A DNA stretch of 64,000 bases. It comes from an uncultured beta proteobacterium (lineage in GTDB: Bacteria; Pseudomonadota; Gammaproteobacteria; Burkholderiales; Burkholderiaceae_E). Both the position numbers and the translations under genes were made by a program. The stretch lies in the NCBI GenBank assembly GCA_903934295.1, contig CAIZNI010000060.1, forward strand, positions 1-64,000, given 5' to 3'. Below are positions 19,291-28,420 of this stretch, one piece after another. Within the stretch, counting starts at the first letter, position 1; each line of letters starts with the position of its first letter. The notes under the pieces are model-generated. The model was not told where the DNA came from, did no database searches, and worked only from the letters and a program-made list of their open reading frames with translations.

Positions 19291-20742
19291 ATGACTGCTT
19301 TCGATCTCGTCCTGTTTGGGGGCACCGGCGACCTCGCGATGCGCAAGCTGCTGCCCGCGCTGTACCAGCGGCACCGCGACACCGCCGATGCCGCCGGCTG
19401 GCGGATCATCGCGGTGGGTCGTCATCCGATCACGCGCGAGCAGTTCCTGGCCCGCGCGCAGGAAAGCCTGCGGCGCTTCGTGGCGGCGACCGACTTTCAC
19501 GACGACGCCTTCGCCCGCTTCGCGCAGTGTCTGGACTACCGCGCCCTGGATGCCTCGCGCGCCGAGTCGTTCGGCGATCTGGCCGCGCTGTTCGCCGACG
19601 CGGGCGAGCGCATCCGGGTGTTCTATCTGGCCACTGCGCCGGACCTGTTCGTCAGCATCTGCGAGAGCCTGGCGGCGGCGGGCCTGGTGACGCCGCAGTC
19701 ACGGGTCGTGCTCGAGAAACCCCTCGGGCGCGATCTGGCGTCGGCCAACCGGATCAACGAGAAGGTCGGCGCCATCTTTCGCGAGGACCAGATCTACCGG
19801 ATCGATCACTACCTGGGCAAGGAGCCGGTGCAGAACCTGGTCGCGCTGCGTTTCGGCAACGCCCTGCTCGAGCCCCTTTGGAGTCGCGCGTGGGTCAGCA
19901 ACGTCCAGATCACCATTGCCGAGACCGTCGGCGTCGAGGGGCGCGGCGAGTTCTACGACCGGATCGGGGCGCTGCGCGACATGGTGCAGAACCACCTGCT
20001 GCAGCTGCTCTGCATCCTGGCGATGGAGCCGCCGACCAGCATCGATGCCGACGCGGTGCGCGATGAGAAGCTCAAGGTGCTGCGCGCGCTCAAGCCGCTC
20101 ACGCGCGAAGACATCACGACCAGCGCGGTGCGCGGTCAGTACCGGGCCGGTGCGATCGATGGCGAGGCGGTGGCCGGTTACCTGGATGAGCAGGGAATCC
20201 CGTCGACCAGCAGCACCGAGACCTTCGTGGCGCTCAAGGCCGAACTGGGCAACTGGCGCTGGGCCGGCGTGCCCTTCTATCTGCGCACCGGCAAGCGAAT
20301 GCAGGAGCGGCTGGCCGAGATCGTGGTCACCTTCCGGGACGTGCCGCATCCGATCCTGCCCACCGCGTCGGGCGCCCGCGAGGGCAACAAGCTGGTGATC
20401 CAGCTCCAGCCCGAAGAGAGCCTGAGCCTGCACATGATGGCCAAGGTGCCGGGCGACGAGATGCGGGTGCGGCCGGTGCAACTCGGCCTGGATTTCGGCG
20501 ACACCGTCCAGACCCGCAGTTGGGACGCCTATGAGCGGCTGCTGATGGACGTGATCCGCGGGCGGCTGACGCTGTTCATGCGTCGCGATGAACTCGATGC
20601 GGCCTGGCGCTGGGTCGAGCCGATTCTCGAGGCCTGGAGCCGGCCGGGCGACCGCCCCAAGAGCTACACCGCCGGTTCCTGGGGGCCGGCGGCCGCCAGT
20701 GCGCTGATCGCGCGCGATGGCTTCGGCTGGCGCGAGGAATAG
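19291..20742 (+). CDS. zwf: Glucose-6-phosphate 1-dehydrogenase
   Basis: 483 residues from ATG 19291. The Rossmann motif [15 protein letters not shown] opens the protein and the active-site block [13 protein letters not shown] is near residue 170. It oxidises glucose-6-phosphate to 6-phosphogluconolactone with NAD(P)+. The open frame continues upstream without stop, but the Rossmann motif needs this start. pgl follows 4 bp later and hexR overlaps pgl, giving a zwf-pgl-hexR unit. Confidence 0.96.
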   Translation: MTAFDLVLFGGTGDLAMRKLLPALYQRHRDTADAAGWRIIAVGRHPITREQFLARAQESLRRFVAATDFHDDAFARFAQCLDYRALDASRAESFGDLAALFADAGERIRVFYLATAPDLFVSICESLAAAGLVTPQSRVVLEKPLGRDLASANRINEKVGAIFREDQIYRIDHYLGKEPVQNLVALRFGNALLEPLWSRAWVSNVQITIAETVGVEGRGEFYDRIGALRDMVQNHLLQLLCILAMEPPTSIDADAVRDEKLKVLRALKPLTREDITTSAVRGQYRAGAIDGEAVAGYLDEQGIPSTSSTETFVALKAELGNWRWAGVPFYLRTGKRMQERLAEIVVTFRDVPHPILPTASGAREGNKLVIQLQPEESLSLHMMAKVPGDEMRVRPVQLGLDFGDTVQTRSWDAYERLLMDVIRGRLTLFMRRDELDAAWRWVEPILEAWSRPGDRPKSYTAGSWGPAAASALIARDGFGWREE

Positions 20743-20746
20743 GGCG

Positions 20747-21535
20747 GTGAACCCGCCGGTGCCGATGAACGAGCAGGCCGGTCTCGCCGCGCTGGCGCTG
20801 GACGCCGCACTCGAGCAGTGCCGCTTCACCGATCCGGCGACTGCGGGCGCGGCGCTGGCTGAGCGCGTGGGCCGATTGCTCGGTTCGGCGATCGCGGCGC
20901 GTGGGTCGGCGTCGCTGGCGGTGTCGGGCGGGCGCAGCCCGATCGCCTTTCTGCGCGCCCTGAGCGAGCAGCCGCTCGACTGGTCCAGGGTGTCGGTGAC
21001 CCTGGTCGATGAACGCTGGGTCGATCCGGGCAGCGCCGACAGCAACGAAGCGCTGATCCATGAGCATCTGTTGCGCGGGCCCGCGGCCGGCGCGCATTGG
21101 GTGCCGCTCAAGGGTGTCGAATCATCGCCTGCAGCCGGTCTGGTCGCGGCTCAGGCGCGGCTGCGCGCGATGCCCTGGCCCCTGGACGCGGTGGTGCTCG
21201 GCATGGGTGATGACGGCCATACCGCGTCGCTGTTTCCCGGTGCGCCGGGGCTGGCGGCGGCGCTCGATCCGCACGGCACGGCCTGGCTGGCGGCGATCGA
21301 TCCGCCCGGCGCGCCCCATGCCCGACTGAGCCTGACGCTGGCCGCGTTGCGTCAGGCGCGGCAGGTGTTCATCCTGATTGCCGGGGCAGCCAAGCGTCGG
21401 GTGATCGAGCAGGCGGCGCGCAGCGGTGATCCGGCCGTCTGGCCGATCGCGGGCGTGCTGGGTGGGTCGGGTGCGGCGGGCGGGGTCGGCGGGGTCAACG
21501 GGCCGGTGACGCTCTACTGGTCGGCCGATGTCTGA
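20747..21535 (+). CDS. pgl: 6-phosphogluconolactonase
   Basis: 262 residues if translation starts at GTG 20747, which has a purine-rich GAGGAATAGGG just upstream; ATG 20765 is an alternative. Motifs SLAVSGGRSP, VTLVDERWV and LGMGDDGHTASLFPG identify the SugarP_isomerase/DevB fold. It hydrolyses 6-phosphogluconolactone between Zwf and Edd. Its 3' end overlaps the hexR start by 8 bp. Confidence 0.93.
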   Translation: MNPPVPMNEQAGLAALALDAALEQCRFTDPATAGAALAERVGRLLGSAIAARGSASLAVSGGRSPIAFLRALSEQPLDWSRVSVTLVDERWVDPGSADSNEALIHEHLLRGPAAGAHWVPLKGVESSPAAGLVAAQARLRAMPWPLDAVVLGMGDDGHTASLFPGAPGLAAALDPHGTAWLAAIDPPGAPHARLSLTLAALRQARQVFILIAGAAKRRVIEQAARSGDPAVWPIAGVLGGSGAAGGVGGVNGPVTLYWSADV

Positions 21536-22439
21536 GCCGATGTCTGAGCCGGCCCGCAAGCGGCGGGCTGCGTCCCTGCCGCCCCCGCCCGCCGGCTCGC
21601 TTCTTGAGCGGATCGCGCGCGAGTCCGGCGATCTGCGTCCGTCGGAGCGGCGCGTCGCGGACTTCGTCGGGCGGCACCCGAACGATGTGCTCACGCTGTC
21701 GATCGCAGCACTCGCGTTGCGCGCCGGCGTCAGCCAGCCGACGGTGGCGCGCTTCGCGCTGGGTCTGGGCTTCAGCGGTTACCGCGAGTTCAAGCTGCGA
21801 CTGGCGCAAAGCCTGGCCAGCGGGATCCCGTTCGTGCACCACGATGTCGGTCCGCGCGACTCGCCGCTGGAGGTCGCCAACAAGGTGTTCGACCGCTCGA
21901 TCGCGACGCTGCTGCAGGTGCGCAACCACCTCGACCCGGCCGCGCTCCAGTCCGCCATCGCGCTGATGGTCCGGGCCCGCCGAATCGAGTTCTATGGCCT
22001 GGGCAATTCCGGCATCGTCGCGATGGACGCGCAGCACAAGTTCTTCCGGTTCGGGGTGGCCGCCGCCGCGCATGCGGATGCGCATGTGCAGGGAATGGCG
22101 GCGGTGGTGCTGGGCCGCGGCGGGCTGGTGGTGGCCATTTCGGCCAGCGGCCGCACCGCCGACCTGGTGAACAACCTGGAGATCGCCCGCCAGTCGGGCG
22201 CCAAGGCCATCGGCATCACCCGCACCGGTTCACCGGTGGCCCGGGCCTGCGATCTGGTGCTGGGCATCGATGTGCCCGAGGATCCGGATGTCTACGCGCC
22301 GATGACCTCGCGCCTGGCGCATCTGGCGGTGATCGATGTGCTGGCGGTCGGGCTGGCGGTGTCGCGCGGGTCGTCGATCGCCGGCCAGCTGGGCCGCATC
22401 AAGCAGACCATCCTGGCGCGGCGCATTCCGGAGGGCTGA
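21528..22439 (+). CDS. hexR: HexR-type (RpiR family) transcriptional regulator
   Basis: 303 residues from ATG 21528; ATG 21540 is equally possible because the first codons repeat. An RpiR helix-turn-helix (LRPSERRVADFV, then AGVSQPTVARFALGLGFSGY) is followed by FKLRLAQSLASGIPFVHHDV, a segment typical of HexR. The SIS sugar-phosphate domain covers about 125-260 (EFYGLGNSGIVA, ISASGRTADLVN). HexR normally senses KDPG and controls edd-eda and zwf. The two TGTA-type palindromes in the edd-zwf gap are its likely targets. It would be autoregulated as the third gene of the zwf unit. Confidence 0.9.
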   Translation: MSEPMSEPARKRRAASLPPPPAGSLLERIARESGDLRPSERRVADFVGRHPNDVLTLSIAALALRAGVSQPTVARFALGLGFSGYREFKLRLAQSLASGIPFVHHDVGPRDSPLEVANKVFDRSIATLLQVRNHLDPAALQSAIALMVRARRIEFYGLGNSGIVAMDAQHKFFRFGVAAAAHADAHVQGMAAVVLGRGGLVVAISASGRTADLVNNLEIARQSGAKAIGITRTGSPVARACDLVLGIDVPEDPDVYAPMTSRLAHLAVIDVLAVGLAVSRGSSIAGQLGRIKQTILARRIPEG

Positions 22440-22440
22440 A

Positions 22441-22611
22441 CTAGCGTCCGTTCGAGACCAGTCGCAGCAGCTTGTCCATGGTCTGGTCGGCCCAGTGGTC
22501 GGGTTTTTCCTGGATCCGCTGCTCGCCCAGCGCGAGCAGCTCGGCGGGCACCTTGTGCCGCGTGCAGTAGTCACGCCAGTACTGCTTGACTTCGTCGGTG
22601 GTGAGATTCAT
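22441..22611 (-). CDS. Small conserved-type hypothetical protein
   Basis: 56 residues from ATG 22611 (MNLTTDEVKQYWRDYCTRHK). It is rich in charged and aromatic residues, has no signal or membrane segment, and looks like a small helical cytoplasmic protein. It is convergent with hexR, with stop codons two bases apart. The tRNA-Lys terminator at 22717-22746 lies upstream. I do not recognise a family. Codon choice resembles the neighbouring genes, which supports it being real. Confidence 0.55.
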   Translation of the reverse strand: MNLTTDEVKQYWRDYCTRHKVPAELLALGEQRIQEKPDHWADQTMDKLLRLVSNGR

Positions 22612-22716
22612 GGCTGCTTGTTCTTCCAATGTCTGCTGGTTCGCCCGATGTCAGCTTGTTCTTCCAGTCCTGGCCGCGACCGGCGCAGTCATCGCGATGA
22701 TCTTGCCGCGCCAACG

Positions 22717-22746
22717 AAAAAGGCCTCGGCTTGCGCCAAGGCCTTT
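22717..22746 (-). terminator. Intrinsic terminator of tRNA-Lys
   Basis: On the minus strand AAAGGCCTTGGC and GCCGAGGCCTTT enclose a GCAA tetraloop and are followed by a run of T. It starts 8 bp after the tRNA 3' end. Confidence 0.9.
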
Positions 22747-22754
22747 CGAGAATT

Positions 22755-22830
22755 TGGTAGGCCGTGCGGGATTCGAACCTGCGACCAACGGATTAAAAGT
22801 CCGCTGCTCTACCAGCTGAGCTAACGACCC
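22755..22830 (-). tRNA. tRNA-Lys (anticodon TTT)
   Basis: The 76-nt minus-strand sequence folds as a cloverleaf: 5' GGGTCGT acceptor arm, D-arm AGCTCAGCTGGTAGAGC, anticodon loop CTTTTAA flanked by GCGGA and TCCGT, T-arm with GGTTCGAATCC, and an encoded 3' CCA. Two acceptor pairs are G-T wobbles. A promoter and a terminator flank it closely, so it is a single-gene unit. Confidence 0.97.
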
Positions 22831-22844
22831 AAAGTCAGCCTTCG

Positions 22845-22873
22845 ATTATACGAAAGCCTGCGTGCGAGGTCAA
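22845..22873 (-). promoter_or_regulatory. Promoter of tRNA-Lys
   Basis: Minus-strand TTGACC (22868-22873), a 17-bp spacer and a perfect TATAAT (22845-22850) lie immediately before the tRNA. Confidence 0.88.
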
Positions 22874-22905
22874 ATCGAATCATGTGTGAAGCGGTGAGCG
22901 GGCGC

Positions 22906-24021
22906 CTATTCCATGCGCCCGACGCGCCACATCTGGTATTTCAGCGCTGCGATGCCGCCGACCATGATCGCGGCCAGCGCGATGAAGGATCCGACCGACA
23001 GGGTGGAGACGCCCGACAGACCCTGGCCCACCGTGCAGCCCATCGCGGTGACGCCCCCCACGCCCATCAGCGCGGCGCCGGCCAGGTGGTTGGCGGTGTC
23101 TTCGGTGCCGCCGAAGCCTTCCCAGCGAAACTGGCGGCTGAGCATCGCGTGCATGAACGAGCCGATCACCAGGCCGAGCACCGCCACGATGCCCAGGGTC
23201 AGTACACGGCTCTTGTCGCTCCAGAGCATCAGTAACTCGAGCGTGTAGGCGACCGGCGCCACGAAGCTCAGCGACTCGATGCGTCCCGAGTTGGTGCCGA
23301 CGAATTTTTCCTCCAGCGTGTTGGGATCTTCGGCGACATAGCCGAGCGCGCCGCTGACGGCCCACACCGCGACGATGGCCGCGCCGATCGCCAGCGAGCC
23401 GATGATCGGTTCGGCGCGCCGGAATTCGCGCCCGGCCAGGGCGAAGGCGACCAGTCCCAGTCCGATGCCCAGGCCCAGCGCCAGGCGCCAGCCCGGCAGC
23501 GCCGCGGCATCGCCGCCGGCCAGCAGCCGGGGCAGGTCCTGGCCGTGCGGCAGGGTGACGCTGACGGGGTCGATGAACGTCACCCGGAAAACCCCGAACA
23601 CGCCGCGCAGGGTCATGTAGGCGAATAGGCCCAGCACGCAGAAGACCACCAGGCTCTTGAGCGAGCCGCCGCCGATGCGCAGCAGCGTCTTGCTGCCGCA
23701 GCCCGATGCCAGCACCATACCGGCGCCGAACATCAGTCCGCCGACCAGGTAGGACAGCCAGGTGAGGGCCGGCGCGGTGTAGAAGCTCTTGTTCAGGTCG
23801 ATGATGCCGGCCCAGGCCAGCATCTGGGTGCCCGCGATCGCGACTCCGATGGCGCACAGCCACATGCGCATCCGGTTCCAGTCGCCCATGTTGATGATGT
23901 CGGCCAGCGCGCCCATGGTGCAGAAGTGGCAGCGCTGCATCAGGGCGCCCAGCACCAGCGTGACAGCAAAGGTGCAGGAGATCACGGTGGCCTGGATGGC
24001 CGGTATGTCGATGGTGGGCAT
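22906..24021 (-). CDS. YeeE/YedE (TsuA-type) family membrane transporter, probable thiosulfate/sulfur-compound importer
   Basis: 371 residues with about nine to ten membrane segments. The family's conserved cysteines are seen in MQRCHFCTMG (about 28-37), LASGCGSKTL (about 104-113) and MGCTVGQGLSG near residue 330. In TsuA such cysteines line the path for thiosulfate. The gene has no obvious sulfur-metabolism neighbours (no TusA-like gene adjacent), so the exact substrate is open. It lies 34 bp upstream of the cpoB stop, on the same strand. Confidence 0.85.
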   Translation of the reverse strand: MPTIDIPAIQATVISCTFAVTLVLGALMQRCHFCTMGALADIINMGDWNRMRMWLCAIGVAIAGTQMLAWAGIIDLNKSFYTAPALTWLSYLVGGLMFGAGMVLASGCGSKTLLRIGGGSLKSLVVFCVLGLFAYMTLRGVFGVFRVTFIDPVSVTLPHGQDLPRLLAGGDAAALPGWRLALGLGIGLGLVAFALAGREFRRAEPIIGSLAIGAAIVAVWAVSGALGYVAEDPNTLEEKFVGTNSGRIESLSFVAPVAYTLELLMLWSDKSRVLTLGIVAVLGLVIGSFMHAMLSRQFRWEGFGGTEDTANHLAGAALMGVGGVTAMGCTVGQGLSGVSTLSVGSFIALAAIMVGGIAALKYQMWRVGRME

Positions 24022-24055
24022 GAAAGGGGCTAGGAGGGGGCCTGGAGGGGCGCGG

Positions 24056-24919
24056 TTATTTCAGGGTGGCCAGGCGATCGCGCGCCTGGGGGGCGGCCGC
24101 GCTGTCGGGGTAGCGTTCGAGCAGCTGCTGCAGGCTGCGTCGGGCGGCCTTCTTGTCGCCGCCTTCGATGTGGCAATAGGCCACGCTGAGCAGGGCGTCG
24201 GCGGCGCGGGGGTGGGCGGGGTGACGCGCCAGGAACAGCTGATGCGAGGCGAGTGCGCCCGGGTAGTCCTTCTGGGCGAACTGCGCGGCGCCGCTCCAGT
24301 AGAGCGCGTTGGCCGCGTAGCCGCTGGTGGGCCAGCGAGCCCTCAGGGCGGCCAGACCGTTGGCCGCCGCAGCGAAGTCGCCGGCCTGGAACGCGGTCAG
24401 CGCGGCGTCGTAGCTGCGGCGTTCATCGGCTTCCACCGTGACTGACTTGCCGTCGATCTGGACACTCACCGGTTCGAAGGGCTTGATGCGCCCGTCGACC
24501 TCGGCGGCCAGATCGCGCTGTCGGCGCTGCGTCTGGGCCAGTTCGTTGGTCTGGGTCTCGACCTGGCCGCGCAGGCGGGCGATTTCCTGCTTGAGCAGTT
24601 CGATCTGGTTCTGCAGCTCGATCTGTCCGCGGGCGAGCTGCTCAAGGCGATCGAGTCGCTGACCCAGTGCCTCGATGCTGGTGCTCAGTGCCCCAACGCT
24701 GGTGTTGAGTGCCCCGACGCTGGTGCTCAGTTCGCGCAGTCGCGCGCCGGTGTCGCGATTCTGGATCTCGAGCCGCCCGCGCAGGTCGATGATGGCCTTG
24801 CGGGCCTCGTCGTCGCCAAACAGCGCATGGGCGGGCGCGGTGGCCCCCAGCAGGAGGGCGCTCAGGACGGCGTGCCGCACGGCCGCCGTGAATCGTTCGG
24901 TGTTCGGTCGCATCGCCAT
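24056..24919 (-). CDS. cpoB: Cell division coordinator CpoB (Tol-Pal system protein YbgF)
   Basis: 287 residues from ATG 24919, which overlaps the pal stop by one base (TGATG). A signal peptide ends near APAHALFG. Residues about 40-115 form a coiled coil for trimerisation, including three near-identical heptads (LSTSVGA, LNTSVGA, LSTSIEA). The C-terminal half is a TPR domain (RSYDAALTAFQAGDFAAA onward). It is periplasmic and links peptidoglycan synthesis with Tol-Pal during constriction. Its position after pal is standard. Confidence 0.93.
   Translation of the reverse strand: MAMRPNTERFTAAVRHAVLSALLLGATAPAHALFGDDEARKAIIDLRGRLEIQNRDTGARLRELSTSVGALNTSVGALSTSIEALGQRLDRLEQLARGQIELQNQIELLKQEIARLRGQVETQTNELAQTQRRQRDLAAEVDGRIKPFEPVSVQIDGKSVTVEADERRSYDAALTAFQAGDFAAAANGLAALRARWPTSGYAANALYWSGAAQFAQKDYPGALASHQLFLARHPAHPRAADALLSVAYCHIEGGDKKAARRSLQQLLERYPDSAAAPQARDRLATLK
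24664..24732. repeat. 21-bp tandem repeat encoding CpoB coiled-coil heptads
   Basis: About three copies of a 21-bp unit (core GTGCTCAGTGCCCC) encode LSTSVGA-type heptads on the minus strand. The copies differ at a few bases. Unit gain or loss would lengthen or shorten the coiled coil by two turns. Confidence 0.75.
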
Positions 24920-25524
24920 CACTGGTAGACCAGGTCGGCGCGACGGTTTTCGGCCATCGCGGCGTCATCGGTTCCGGTGGCCTTGGGCTTCTCCTCGCCC
25001 AGGCTCACCGCCTCGAGTTGCGCGTCGGGCACCCCGACCGCCAGCAGCGCCTTGCGCACCGCTTCGGAACGCTTCTGGCCGAGCGCGAGGTTGTACTCGC
25101 GGCTGCCGCGCTCATCGGTGTTGCCCTGGATGATCACCTTGCGGTTCTTGTTGGCGATCAGGAACCGGCCATGGGCCTCGATCAGGCCCTTGAATTCATC
25201 GCGGATGGTGTACTGGTCGAAGTCGAAGTAGATGCTGCGCCGGGCCAGCACGCCGGCCGGATCGTCGAGTGCGGATTTCGATTCGGTCTGCACCGGGGTG
25301 ATCTGGCGCGAGCCGGTGCCGGTGCCGGCGGCTGGATCGGTGCCCGGGGTGCCTGGGGCACCCGACCCGGGGCTGCCCGAGCCCGGGCTGCCCGAGCCCG
25401 GGCTGCCCGAGGCGGTCCGGCTCTCGATCGGGGCGCCCTGTCCCTCATCGAGCTTGATGCTCGAACAGGCAGCCAGTGCGACGAGACTGGCGGCAGCCAG
25501 GGCAAGGCGAAGCTTTGCGTGCAT
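24919..25524 (-). CDS. pal: Peptidoglycan-associated lipoprotein Pal
   Basis: 201 residues. Signal peptide with lipobox LVALAAC, then a flexible linker of repeated Gly-Ser-Pro (about 39-56). The OmpA-like domain begins SIYFDFDQYTIRDEF, and the peptidoglycan-binding motif GNTDERGSREYNLALGQKR is complete. It anchors the outer membrane to the wall and binds TolB. Most of its length difference from E. coli Pal comes from the repetitive linker. Confidence 0.96.
   Translation of the reverse strand: MHAKLRLALAAASLVALAACSSIKLDEGQGAPIESRTASGSPGSGSPGSGSPGSGAPGTPGTDPAAGTGTGSRQITPVQTESKSALDDPAGVLARRSIYFDFDQYTIRDEFKGLIEAHGRFLIANKNRKVIIQGNTDERGSREYNLALGQKRSEAVRKALLAVGVPDAQLEAVSLGEEKPKATGTDDAAMAENRRADLVYQ
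25366..25410. repeat. Three 15-bp repeats in the Pal linker
   Basis: Two perfect copies of GCCCGGGCTGCCCGA (25381-25395 and 25396-25410) follow one variant copy. They encode a five-residue Gly-Ser-Pro-type unit of the linker. Confidence 0.85.
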
Positions 25525-25627
25525 GTTGGTTCTCCGGGTGGAACGCTGAGCGGATGACAGGTGAAAAGAGGAACGAGGTGCGGCTGAACGGCAGGCGGAC
25601 TGGTCAGCGCGGCTCGGGATGAGGGGG

Positions 25628-26962
25628 TTACTGCTGGGTGAAGGGTCCCCAGCTGGGCTCGCGGATGTCGCCCAGGCTGGAACTCAGTCGCTGCTTGACC
25701 CGGCCATCGACCGTGACCGCGACCAGCGATTCGCGGCGCCCCGACTGGGTGGCGTACAGGATCCATTTGCCGTTGGGCGAGAAACTGGGGGATTCCTCCC
25801 GGCCACCGTCGGAGAGCAACTGCTCGGCGCCGGTCGTCAGGTTTCTGAGTGCCACCAGGTAGCGGCCGTCGCGGCGGGTGATGAAGGCCAGCGAGCGGCC
25901 GTCGGGGCTGGGTCGTGCCGACACGTTGTACGGCGAATTGAAAGTGATGCGGACCGCCTCGCCCCCGTCGACCGGCATCCGGTAGATCTGGGGCGAACCG
26001 CCGCGATCGGAGGTGAAGTAGAGCCCCCGGCCGTCGGGTGAGAACGAGGGCTCGGTGTCGATGCCCGGTGAGGTGGTCAGGCGTTTGGCCGAGCCGCTGC
26101 CATCGGCATTGATCAGGAAGACCTGCGAGAGGCCTTCCCGGGTGAGCGTCACCGCCAGCGCACGTCCGTCGGGCGACCAGGCCGGTGCACTGTTGCTGCC
26201 CCGGAAATTGGCCACCGCCTTGCGTCGGCCGCTGGCCAGCTCATGGACATAGACGACCGGCTTGCCGGTTTCGAAGGACACGTAGGCGAGCCGGCCGCCG
26301 TCGGGCGACCAGGCGGGCGACATGATCGGCTCGGCGGAGTTCAGGGGCGTGACGACGTTCTCGCCGTCCCAGTCGGCCACATTGAGGCGATAGCGCTGCG
26401 CCTGGCGCGAGACGAACAGCAGCCGGGTGGCGAAGATTCCGCGTTCGCCGGTGATTTTCTGGAAGATCCAGTCGGCCATCCGGTGGGCGGCATAACGCAG
26501 GTCGGCTTCGCTCGCCAGGAAGGACTCGCCGCCGAGGCTGCGCGACTGAACCACATCGTGCAGCCGGAACCGGATGTCGAAGCGGCCGTCGGCCAGCCGG
26601 GTGATCGAACCGCCGGCCACCGCATCGGCACCGCGGCCGCGCAGATCGGCGAAGTTGGGCGTGGCGGTGTCCGAGAGCGTCGCGCCGGCCTCGACCAGCC
26701 GGAAAGTGCCGCTGCGCGCGAGGTCGGCACGCAGCACCTCGACCACTTCCTGGGGCACCTTGCCCTCGATGGCGAAGGCGGCGATCGCGATCGGGTACTG
26801 GGTGGCGCCCACGCCCGAGACATCGATGCGCATCTGCGCCTGCGCGGCGGCGGGCCACAGCATCGCCGCCACCGGCGCAACAGCGGCGGCCATCAGGGTC
26901 CGGCGCAGGGCCGATGCCGGGGGGACCGACATCGGGATCGCGGGCGAGTCGGAGTTGCGCAT
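25628..26962 (-). CDS. tolB: Tol-Pal translocation protein TolB
   Basis: 444 residues from ATG 26962; ATG 26932 (MSVPPASALRR) is an alternative and neither has a clear Shine-Dalgarno. The signal peptide ends near PAAAQA. The N-terminal domain (MRIDVSGVGATQYPIAIAAF) is followed by a six-bladed propeller with repeated SPAWSPDG-type motifs (IMSPAWSPDGGRLAY, APAWSPDGRALA, EPSFSPDGRGLYF, SPNGKWILYAT). It shuttles in the periplasm between Pal and TolA. A TATAAT lies 7-12 bp before the upstream start; with no good -35 it is not claimed as a promoter. Confidence 0.94.
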   Translation of the reverse strand: MRNSDSPAIPMSVPPASALRRTLMAAAVAPVAAMLWPAAAQAQMRIDVSGVGATQYPIAIAAFAIEGKVPQEVVEVLRADLARSGTFRLVEAGATLSDTATPNFADLRGRGADAVAGGSITRLADGRFDIRFRLHDVVQSRSLGGESFLASEADLRYAAHRMADWIFQKITGERGIFATRLLFVSRQAQRYRLNVADWDGENVVTPLNSAEPIMSPAWSPDGGRLAYVSFETGKPVVYVHELASGRRKAVANFRGSNSAPAWSPDGRALAVTLTREGLSQVFLINADGSGSAKRLTTSPGIDTEPSFSPDGRGLYFTSDRGGSPQIYRMPVDGGEAVRITFNSPYNVSARPSPDGRSLAFITRRDGRYLVALRNLTTGAEQLLSDGGREESPSFSPNGKWILYATQSGRRESLVAVTVDGRVKQRLSSSLGDIREPSWGPFTQQ

Positions 26963-27026
26963 CAACCGATTATAGCCAGCCGCCGCCACGGCTTGCGCGT
27001 CCGTGGTCGCCGGGCAGTGCCGCGGC

Positions 27027-27959
27027 TCATTCATCGCGCGGGCCCTGCACGATCGACACGTCGCGTGGCGCGCCCGCCGGCGGGCGGGGCAGGGGGTCGG
27101 AGCGGCGGATCGCCCGTTCGGCGGCCTGATCCCAGGCTGGCACGCCGCTGGATCGGGTGAGCTTGAGGTTGGCGATCGACCCGTCGGGCAACACCGAGAC
27201 GGTGAATTCCGCCTTGGGATTGCCGCGCAGGTCGGGTGCGATCTGAAAGACGGTGTTCGAGCGGATGTGCGAGGCCACCTTGGCGCCCCAGGTGCCCAGT
27301 GCCGCGCCGCTGGCACCCCCGGCCTCGGCGCCCACCGCCGCGCCCTGGCGCGGGGTGCGTTCGCCGCCGGCCTGCGCCAGGAGGCGCTTCACATGATCGG
27401 CGCGGCTGCGCTCCTGCGCCTGCTCGTCGAGTCTGGCCTGCTCCTGCTGACGCGCCTCGGCGGCTTCCCGCGCCTTGCGGGCTTCGAGCAGCTTGCGGGC
27501 TTCCAGGGCCTTCTTCGCGTCGAGCGCCTCGGCGGTCTGGCGCGCCTGCAGCGCTTTCGCCTCGGCCGCCGCCTGCGCCTGCGCCTGCCGGCGGGCCTGG
27601 GCGTCGGCCTTCTGTTTCGCCTCGGCCAGGCGGGCGGCTTCGGCCTCGCGCGCCTGGCGCTCGCGCTCCTTGCGCAAGGTCTGCAGGGTGATGTCGGCGG
27701 CCGGCTCGGTGTCGACCGGGCGGGGTGGCGGCTTGGCGGTTTCGGGCATGACCGGTGCGGGGGGCGCCGGTGCCGGCGTCTCACGCGGGGCGGGGGGCGT
27801 CCAGAGCTCCGCCTGCACCGCGACCGGCGGGTGCGTTTGCCAGCGCAGGCCGAGCAGGAACATCGCCACCAGCAGCAGGTGCATGAGCAGCGCCAGCAGG
27901 AAGGCGCCGATCCCCTGGCCGCGACCGGCGGGCGGCGGGCGCAGGGTGGACGCGTTCAT
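27027..27959 (-). CDS. tolA: TolA, inner-membrane anchored envelope-spanning protein
   Basis: 310 residues. One membrane anchor (IGAFLLALLMHLLLVAMFLL) near the N-terminus, a Pro-rich stretch, then a long Ala/Glu/Lys/Arg helix (about 95-200, no Pro) and a C-terminal TonB-like domain (VRSNT-like segment ASHIRSNTVFQIAPDLRGNP, then SVLPDGSIANLKL). It transmits energy from TolQR to TolB-Pal. The start overlaps the tolR stop by 4 bp. Confidence 0.94.
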   Translation of the reverse strand: MNASTLRPPPAGRGQGIGAFLLALLMHLLLVAMFLLGLRWQTHPPVAVQAELWTPPAPRETPAPAPPAPVMPETAKPPPRPVDTEPAADITLQTLRKERERQAREAEAARLAEAKQKADAQARRQAQAQAAAEAKALQARQTAEALDAKKALEARKLLEARKAREAAEARQQEQARLDEQAQERSRADHVKRLLAQAGGERTPRQGAAVGAEAGGASGAALGTWGAKVASHIRSNTVFQIAPDLRGNPKAEFTVSVLPDGSIANLKLTRSSGVPAWDQAAERAIRRSDPLPRPPAGAPRDVSIVQGPRDE

Positions 27960-28390
27960 GGCCCGGGTTTGACCATCAGCGCGGCGCGGATGTTCTCGCG
28001 CTGCAGCAGATCGAGGAGCTTGACCACGTCGCCGTAGGGTCGCTCCTTGTCGGCGCTGATCACCACCGGCAGGCTGGCGCCCGCGCCCATCTGGCGCACC
28101 CGCGCCACGAAGTCGCGCTCGGTGGCTTCCTGGCGGATCGACTCGCCGGCGTTCATCGTCACCAGCGCGATGCGCCCGCTCTTTTCCAGGCGCGCCTCGA
28201 TGTAGGCCTCGGACTTCTGCTGGCTGCGGCCTGCGGTCGGCAGGTCGATCGAGCCTGGCGGCAGCAGGGGCGCGGTGACCATGAAGATCACCAGCAGCAC
28301 CAGCATCACATCGATGTAGGGCACCACGTTGATCTCGTTGACGAGTCGACGGTGGCGGCCGCCGCGGCCGCGGGACTGAAGCGCTGGCAT
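27956..28390 (-). CDS. tolR: TolR, proton-channel subunit (ExbD family)
   Basis: 144 residues, one membrane helix (DVMLVLLVIFMVTAPLLPPG) preceded by INVVPYID, whose Asp is the proton-carrying residue of ExbD/TolR. The C-terminal periplasmic domain ends LLQRENIRAALMVKPGP. It follows tolQ by 30 bp and overlaps tolA by 4 bp. Confidence 0.94.
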   Translation of the reverse strand: MPALQSRGRGGRHRRLVNEINVVPYIDVMLVLLVIFMVTAPLLPPGSIDLPTAGRSQQKSEAYIEARLEKSGRIALVTMNAGESIRQEATERDFVARVRQMGAGASLPVVISADKERPYGDVVKLLDLLQRENIRAALMVKPGP

Positions 28391-28420
28391 GGGATGGGCC
28401 GGTGGTGTCGGGCGACGCGT

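Noticed and set aside
26969-26974. TATAAT (minus strand) before tolB as a promoter
   Set aside because: No acceptable -35 lies 16-18 bp upstream, and it would place the transcript start at or beyond the first start codon.
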